From contig CM034606.1 in NCBI GenBank assembly GCA_020091685.1, positions 23,142,695-23,206,694 on the forward strand: a stretch of 64,000 bases of DNA, written 5' to 3'. Position 1 is the first letter of the stretch, and every line of letters begins with the position of its first letter. The DNA comes from Lutjanus erythropterus (lineage: Eukaryota; Chordata; Actinopteri; Lutjaniformes; Lutjanidae). The notes under the pieces were generated by a model. That model was given only the letters and a program-made list of their open reading frames with translations, did not search any database and had not been told where the DNA came from. Shown piece by piece: positions 58,401-64,000 of the stretch. A program made the position numbers and the translations under genes.

Positions 58401-60441
58401 GAGAATTTAAATTTGAGTCCACCATTGCCATTTGTGTTATCAGCTGTTCCATTAGCTGGTCATTTCTATCCAGTAGCAGTGGGACACACCTTCACTGTTA
58501 GCCTGTCATCTGGCTGCTGTCTTTTTCTCTCTCTGTCTCCTTATGCTACTGGTACAGGCAGTCCTCTACCACCCTATCACCACCCAGTCTTCACAGATTC
58601 ATCAAACTCAGCTTATCAGTCCCAGCAGAATCATCATCATCACCACCGGGGTCTGGACTCCATGGGGGGATTTATCTTACAGCTGCTCAGAGCGGATGCC
58701 CCTCGATTACAAAATGTCCCCTAGAGTCTAAATAACAAAGACTGTCTGTCAAGACTAATTATCATATATCATCGGTAAAATAAACAATTATCATTTATTC
58801 ATTCACTTGTTCCTCCTGATTGAAGTAAAGTTGTTAAAACTAGCACTTCAACTAACTATTAACAGATTATACATGGGTCACAATTATTCTGCAGAACAAA
58901 TCTTTTACTTTTGATAGTATGCTGATAATGTTTTTGTACTTTTAGTTTAGTTTTTAAGTTTCTGTGTAGGAATCTAATGGTACGTTTGCAAAAGGCAAAC
59001 ACCTCGTCTACTCTACAAAAGTCTCCCAAAATGAGCCAGCGTTTGGTTTGTCTGTTCTGGGCCACTGTAGAAGCATTGGGGTCATAACATGCAGACTCCA
59101 GAGGCCCTGCACCCTCTGTAGATGTCAGTGGCTCATTCTAAGGTAACAAAAGTGCAACAATTCTTATTTTAAGAAGGCCATTATACACAAATGAAAACAT
59201 ACTTGTGAATATTATATTCTATTCCTGCCATATTCTGCCAACAGATCCCTTTAAGACTTACTCACTTGACCTTTAAATAGGATTTTAAATTTTACTTGCA
59301 ATGGAGTATTTGTACATTGTTGTACTGACAAAAGATATGAATACTTCTTCCACCACTGGTTTGTGACTCATTGTTGTGTATATTTAGCTGTTCTCTAGAA
59401 GCTACATGATGTGTGCAAATGATGTGCAGACCTGAACAGACTCCCCCATGGGCTTCACTCACTATGTTATCAAATACATGGTGCATATTTTACTACCATA
59501 CAGGTGTTTACACACCACCACTAAGGACCAGTGCCAAGCGGAGCGAAGGTATCCTCTGGAGAGCCACTATAACAAACAGGCACGTCTAAGCAGATGGCAG
59601 TCATGATGTGTGGTATGGTCGACTGCACTTGACTTACAATGTCACATCAGCCACAGTTGGTAAAAGAAATTTTCAAATTAAACTTGAAGGGGAATAGATG
59701 GTTTAATTAAGGCCTCATTTTGGAGATGGAGAGGCATGGTGCAGTCAATATATTGTAAAACGTTTGCTGCTTACAGGTAAAAGGTCAAAGAGGAAAAACA
59801 CAATCAGTGAATAGTTTCCTCCCAGTTCAATAATTGACAAAGCCGTAGCCCCCAGAGGAGGGAGAGGGAAATCAGAGATGAAAAGAAGAAAAGGCACCGT
59901 GTGTTAATATCATGCTGTAAGGAGAAATGAGATGGAAGATTATCTATTATCTAACCGCGGAAAGCTAAGCTGATATGAGATGGAGATGACAAGCAGGGGG
60001 ACACTTCAGTGGAAAGAGAGAAATGGGATAAAAGAGTAATTTGAATGTTGTAGCATAGTGTCATTGTAATCTTCATGTTACAGAACCCTCGCACCAAGCC
60101 AGTTTTCTGTCACGTATCTGTCTACTGTGTGAACCCATTTGCCTGTGTATAGCAAACAGAAACATCTTCCCAGTTGCCTTTATTTTATTTCACCCTCAGC
60201 GCTCTACACTCCATGCAGATCAGTTTAAACAGCCTACACACGTTACCACACACACAAACCTCTGTATAGACACACATGCAGGCAGACACTCATTCACACT
60301 CACATTGGGCACGGCTCATAAGGAACATCCATCAGCACTGAACACACACTTTTGAATCTAACGCTCAATAAAGCAAATATAAACCTCCAGTTCCCGTTAT
60401 CTGTCTTCAGCAGGAGCTGAAGCTGTGACAGAGGGCAGAGG
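58401..60441. other. no gene seen
   Basis: A frame at 58413-58724 is pyrimidine-driven (QNHHHHH from CAT repeats) and has no domain. A short CAT/ATC run lies at 58630-58645. No supportable gene in 2 kb. Confidence 0.45.
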
Positions 60442-60501
60442 GAAGAAGAGAAGAGAAGAGAAGAGAAGAGAAGAGAAGAGAAGAGAAGAGAAGAGAAGAG
60501 A
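60442..60501 (+). repeat. (AGAAG)n microsatellite
   Basis: About 12 perfect 5-bp units. On the minus strand the same run encodes repeated LLFSS in an open frame, which is an artefact. Confidence 0.97.
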
Positions 60502-61302
60502 AAACAGAACAAGAACTTTCCTACAGTAAGTACATATGACACAAGGCCCCTTTATCAGTATATCACACTATTATGCATGAACAAACACATATACAACAAA
60601 AATAATCTCCATCACTGGCACCATCTATGGGGGTTTTTATGACGCCCCAAGTTAAAAATCTGATGCAAAGCAGGAAAAGATACTGTTGTAACACTCCTTA
60701 GACTAATAAATTCCAATGACATTTCAAAGGAAGTGTCAGTGAGTCACTTGTGAGAGAAGTACCAGGACACAGCCACAGAAATAAGTGCTTTATGCTATAG
60801 TTAATTTGCTTTATTGTGCTTTAAGTGTGTAGATAAGCTCAGGTCCCAGTAGTATAGTAACTGAAACACGTGTTGTACTCACTGCCACAGAAGAAAAAAA
60901 AGGTTACTATGTCATTGTCCTGCATTCCTCACAGCAGAGTTGGTCTGGACTGTGAAAAGCTATGAATCAGGCTAAATAGCCTAAAAACAGAGGTCTCCTG
61001 AAGATGGCTTGGAACCGCAGATCTGGAAAGGTACTACACAGTGATTTTAATAACTGAATCAGGCTAAATGCATTGCACAGCTACAACAACTGTGTAGACT
61101 GTGTATTGACAAAGTGGATCAGATGAAAGATCACAGAATTTTTGTTTTCTTTTGGGATTTTATTTGGCAAAACATTCCCAGCAGAAACACTTAGCCAGTT
61201 TTGGGGGAGAGAGGGCACATCTGTGGTCATGCAAGGCAGAGAGTGAATGGGGGAGAGGGACCACTGGTAGCAAGAAAGCTGGGGAATCAGAGAAATAACA
61301 TT
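60502..61302. other. no gene seen
   Basis: No supportable feature. Confidence 0.45.
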
Positions 61303-61385
61303 ACTTCCTGATTGTTTCACAGTGTTTATGCTCTAAGCACAAATAAAAACCCCACACATCCCCACACTGCTGCGCAATCATGTGG
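61303..61385 (-). repeat. repeat fragment matching 45840-45912, inverted
   Basis: The minus strand reads GCGCAGCAGTGTGGGGATGT ... TTTTTATTTGTGCTTAGAGC ... CTGTGAAACAATCAGGAAGT. The plus strand of 45840-45912 reads GTGCAGAGGTGTGGGTGTG ... TTTATTTGTACCTTAGAATG ... CTGTGAAACAATCAGAAAAT. Both stretches translate to a frame ending CETIRK, which first drew attention to the match. Confidence 0.55.
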
Positions 61386-62392
61386 CTAATCACCTCAGTG
61401 CCTGATTGTATATGAATATTAGATAATTGCCCCAAACAGCCCAAACTTCTCCGAAAGCCATGCATGCAGAGTCTCCTCACCACATGAGGTCATCTAGCAT
61501 TCATTTTTGCCCCTCAATGTTGTCAGCGCCTACAATCTCCATTGCCAATATTCCTTCTAAAGCCACATGCACAACAGACACCTCCATCCTCCTCTTACAG
61601 AGGATTCAGGAGAGAGAGGTGATTCGGAAAACAGCATTAAGTAGCAGTTGAGTCTTGCTGTGGGAGAGGATTTCAATCCAATATTTCCCATGTCTGCTTC
61701 TCTGTTCTCCCTTCCTCCTTCTGTTTCTGTCTATCTCTCATTTCATTTTACATAACATCACTCTGCTGTTCCTCTACAATGAATATCCAGCATGTTTCTC
61801 TTGTAGCACCACTGAGGCCCTATACAATATACATGCAAAACCGTCTGAGTGCAAGTGTGTGTCTGTGTATTTGCACTCATACTTTTATGGAAATGTGTGA
61901 TGAAGATAAGTGCGTGTGAATGTAAGAGACTTGCTTTCACTGCTGCTTATGTGTAAGTCTGCATTCATTACTTTGTGTATGTGTGTGTGTCTGAACCTAC
62001 GCTGGATGTGCATATCACAAAGGCAACAACTGCTCTGATCATTTCAGTGATATGGCTGCGCTCAATGGCAGCATCAGAAGGAGCGTTTACTGCCAAAGGT
62101 ATAAATCTATGTTCAGACTGGATGTGGAAAAGAACGTAGAGGTGGGGTGATAAGGTCAATGGAAAAGTACAGATGGAGGCAGATTCAGCCTCAGAAGTAC
62201 AAACCGAGAGGCAGACACACCTGCCTGAATGGCAAATATTTACCTTGAGCACAACTTCACGCTTATTCTGAGGCTGGACACACACAGTACAGCTAGTTAG
62301 CTTGAAGCTTAAGTCTGTCCAGTGAGTACATTGAGTGTTTGAGGTGAATAAACATAGACTGCAAGGACTTTACTTTAAAGTCTGAATACACA
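61386..62392. other. no gene seen
   Basis: Bases 61845-61990 are TG-rich without a clean repeat. No supportable gene. Confidence 0.45.
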
Positions 62393-62396
62393 TTAA

Positions 62397-63080
62397 AGGT
62401 GCCATATGGAGTTTTCTTGTAAACAAACACTTATGTTTACATTCAGTATAACTCATTGTGTGCATTATTTTTTTGCATTTTTTGGGCCTTTTATGGCTTT
62501 ATTGAAAGGGCAGCATAGGATATGACAGGAAAGGGGGAGAGATATTTCAGATCCTCTATTATTAACATCTGTGTTGACTACTGTAGTGAACAATCGTCTT
62601 CCTTGCCTTTCTTCTTCTTTGCATTTTCTTAATAGCCTAATAAAATACAAAAAACCCAAACCACAAGACCTATACTGTATTAATCAACCCTGTTGTGATT
62701 CTATAAGCCCTCGCTGAGTTTCCCATTTATCTCCATTTGTTCCTATATCCCATCCTTGTCTGGCCTCTCACAACCTATTTTGCAGACTTACCTTCTATAT
62801 ATTATACATGTTCAGCATTTTCAACTATGTTACAATGTGCACATACTATCCTTGCCTTTGTTGGTACATAAATAGCCAACATTTCTTGGTGCGTCACAAC
62901 CTTCATCTGTCAATCAAAGGAATGGCGTGATACCGAGGGGAGAATGTGAATCACTCCATCTGTGTGCTTGGGCATGTGTATGTGTGTCCTTCTATGTATG
63001 AACGATACAATCAAAATGGGAACCCCCGCATATAGACTCTCTATAGTGCCGCTAGGGATCAAAAACTCCACAAGATGCCT
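62397..63080. mobile_element. TTAA-bounded DNA transposon, non-autonomous
   Basis: Flanked by TTAA on both sides (62393-62396 and 63081-63084). The left end AGGTGCCATATGGAGTTTTC and the reverse complement of the right end AGGCATCTTGTGGAGTTTTT agree at 14 of 20 positions, mostly with transitions. TTAA targeting is the habit of piggyBac and Kolobok-type transposons. The start is one I recognise from a common percomorph repeat. It contains a SINE tail fragment (62476-62541). Confidence 0.75.
62476..62541 (-). mobile_element. SINE 3' tail fragment nested in the TTAA element
   Basis: TTTTGGGCCTTTTATGGCTT then TATTGAAAGGGCAGCATAGG then ATATGACAGGAAAGGGGG is the tail of the same SINE type as 52839-53042, in minus orientation. 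The tRNA-related head is missing (5'-truncated). Confidence 0.6.
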
Positions 63081-63099
63081 TTAACCCTTAATGGGCAAG

Positions 63100-63430
63100 C
63101 ACATATTTATTTATTTATTTAACCTTTATTTAACCAGAATTCAAAATCTCTTTTACAAGAGAGACCTGGCCAAGCTAGCAGCCAATCACAACATACTAAA
63201 ATATGACAAAAACTACATATTAAACAAAAATCCACAATAAAAAACCAATAGCTTTAAAATGCCTCTCAGAAAACACAAGCACATTTCCATCAGCACATTC
63301 TTTATGATGTCCTTTAATTTATCAGTGGATATCAATGGTGTTTCTGATCTAAGATCTTTCTGCAGATTATTCCAAGTCCATGGAGCATTGTAGGAAAATG
63401 CAAATGTTTTCCCCACATTAGTTAAAACCT
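63100..63430 (-). pseudogene. L2-like LINE 3' end with reverse-transcriptase C-terminus
   Basis: The minus-strand frame 63416-63213 contains FAFSYNAPWTWNNLQKDLRS followed by TDKLKDIIKNV. That is the extreme C-terminal region found in L2-like fish LINE reverse transcriptases (APWxWNxLQKxL). Downstream on the minus strand come CTCTTGTAAAAGAGATTTTG, AATAAAGGTTAAATAAAT and a (TAAA)n run (63120-63103), which form the usual 3' terminus of these elements. Only the last ~330 bp of the LINE remains; 5' truncation is normal for LINE insertions. Inactive. Confidence 0.75.
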
Positions 63431-63439
63431 GGGGTACAT

Positions 63440-63456
63440 AAAAAAAAAAAAAAAAA
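63440..63456 (+). repeat. poly-A run (17 A)
   Basis: Interrupts the body of the LINE-like sequence. It could be an A-tract insertion or a retroposon tail. No target duplication recognised. Confidence 0.8.
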
Positions 63457-64000
63457 CGTTATCTGGGCAATGTATCCTCCAGGATACAGACAAGAACATA
63501 TAAAATCATCCTCGACAAACTATTTTCTAAAACAAAATCCTCCTCACATATAATTCACATGAAAAAATAACACCATTTACATAATGGCTAGTGTATTTGT
63601 CTACATATGCTGCCATTTTGGATTTTGATACAAATTATTAGTATTTTTTTTTAATCTTGCATCAAGTCACATGACCAGAGTACTTGACCCATCCCCCCTT
63701 CAGTGTTTGTCATGATGCAAATTGCACCCACTTAATGCCCCCTTCCACAGCTTGTGAAATGACTGTTCCTGGATGGAAGCTGGGTTGAGTTAAAGGCTGT
63801 GAAATACCATGAATGAAGCCATGAAAGTGGATCTTTGCAACCTTAACTACGACTGCGAGCTTTGTCATAGTTAATCCCTTCCATTCCTTCCAAAACAACC
63901 CAAAGTCCTTTTGGAAGGGATGAAAAAAAGCCTATTTTGTCACCAAGGAATGAGGACTTGTTGGTGTTGAGTTGTCGAGGTGAAAAGAACCATCTGGCAA
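63457..64000. other. no gene seen
   Basis: AT-rich; may be decayed LINE or host sequence. Nothing supportable. Confidence 0.4.

Noticed and set aside
60300..60542. Minus-strand frame with repeated LLFSS.
   Set aside because: Translation of the (AGAAG)n microsatellite.
1..64000. CRISPR arrays, operons, riboswitches, phage or plasmid features.
   Set aside because: No regularly spaced repeats with unique spacers and no dense coding; all signals indicate vertebrate nuclear DNA.
1..64000. Endogenous retrovirus or LTR element.
   Set aside because: No paired long terminal repeats or retroviral protein motifs were recognised by eye; a profile search would be needed to exclude small fragments.

Overview
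This is eukaryotic, non-coding, AT-rich DNA that looks like the genome of a teleost fish, probably a percomorph. That reading rests on repeat content: a Tc1-like element with long terminal inverted repeats, a tRNA-derived SINE with the tail common in percomorphs, an L2-like LINE end, an L1 ORF1 relic, several hAT-like elements with 8-bp target duplications, and a TTAA-bounded element. There are also many CA, TA, GA and AGAAG microsatellites, and one 47-base assembly gap inside a TA run (16464-16510). I found no exon of a host protein-coding gene that I could defend, no rRNA, no functional tRNA gene, no CRISPR array and nothing bacterial. Nearly all short open frames look like chance or repeat-derived frames. 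The window is either a large intron or intergenic space.

Layout. 0-10 kb: a TTAA-type repeat (189-882), a decayed Tc1-like transposon (3009-3839), a hAT-like element (6034-6896) carrying a nested MITE, a GC-richer low-repeat block (7615-7890), and a second TTAA-type repeat from 9123. 10-20 kb: an L1 ORF1 relic on the minus strand (core 13205-13465), a TA microsatellite with the gap, a hAT-like element with a 7/8 target duplication (17181-17844), and a repeat ending in TTAA at 18961. 20-31 kb: fragments of common fish repeats, two conserved-element-like blocks (25600-26010, 27510-28000), a possible retrocopy 3' end (AATAAA plus poly-A, 29977-30014), and a frameshifted coding relic (30230-30781).

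31-45 kb: a long low-repeat block (32400-33520), several copies of one small hAT-like MITE family (the clearest at 40423-40706), and a repeat split by a 693-bp insertion (35976-36668). 45-64 kb: a locally duplicated ~67-bp box (47124-47190 and 47311-47377), two copies of a repeat with an internal ~42-bp tandem array (48725-49190 and 58025-58400), an intact tRNA-SINE with a perfect 8-bp target duplication (52839-53042), two other SINE fragments, a TTAA-bounded element (62397-63080) and an L2-like LINE 3' end (63100-63430).

No genes here work together as a pathway. The readable history is of successive insertions, several of them nested. The parts most likely to matter to the host are the low-repeat, conserved-element-like blocks, and that status is inferred from composition only. 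I did not find a clearly new biological system. The best leads are the duplicated 47.1-47.4 kb box, the coding relic at 30.2-30.8 kb, the shared TTAA-AGSTGC termini, and the low-repeat interior of the 36 kb insertion.
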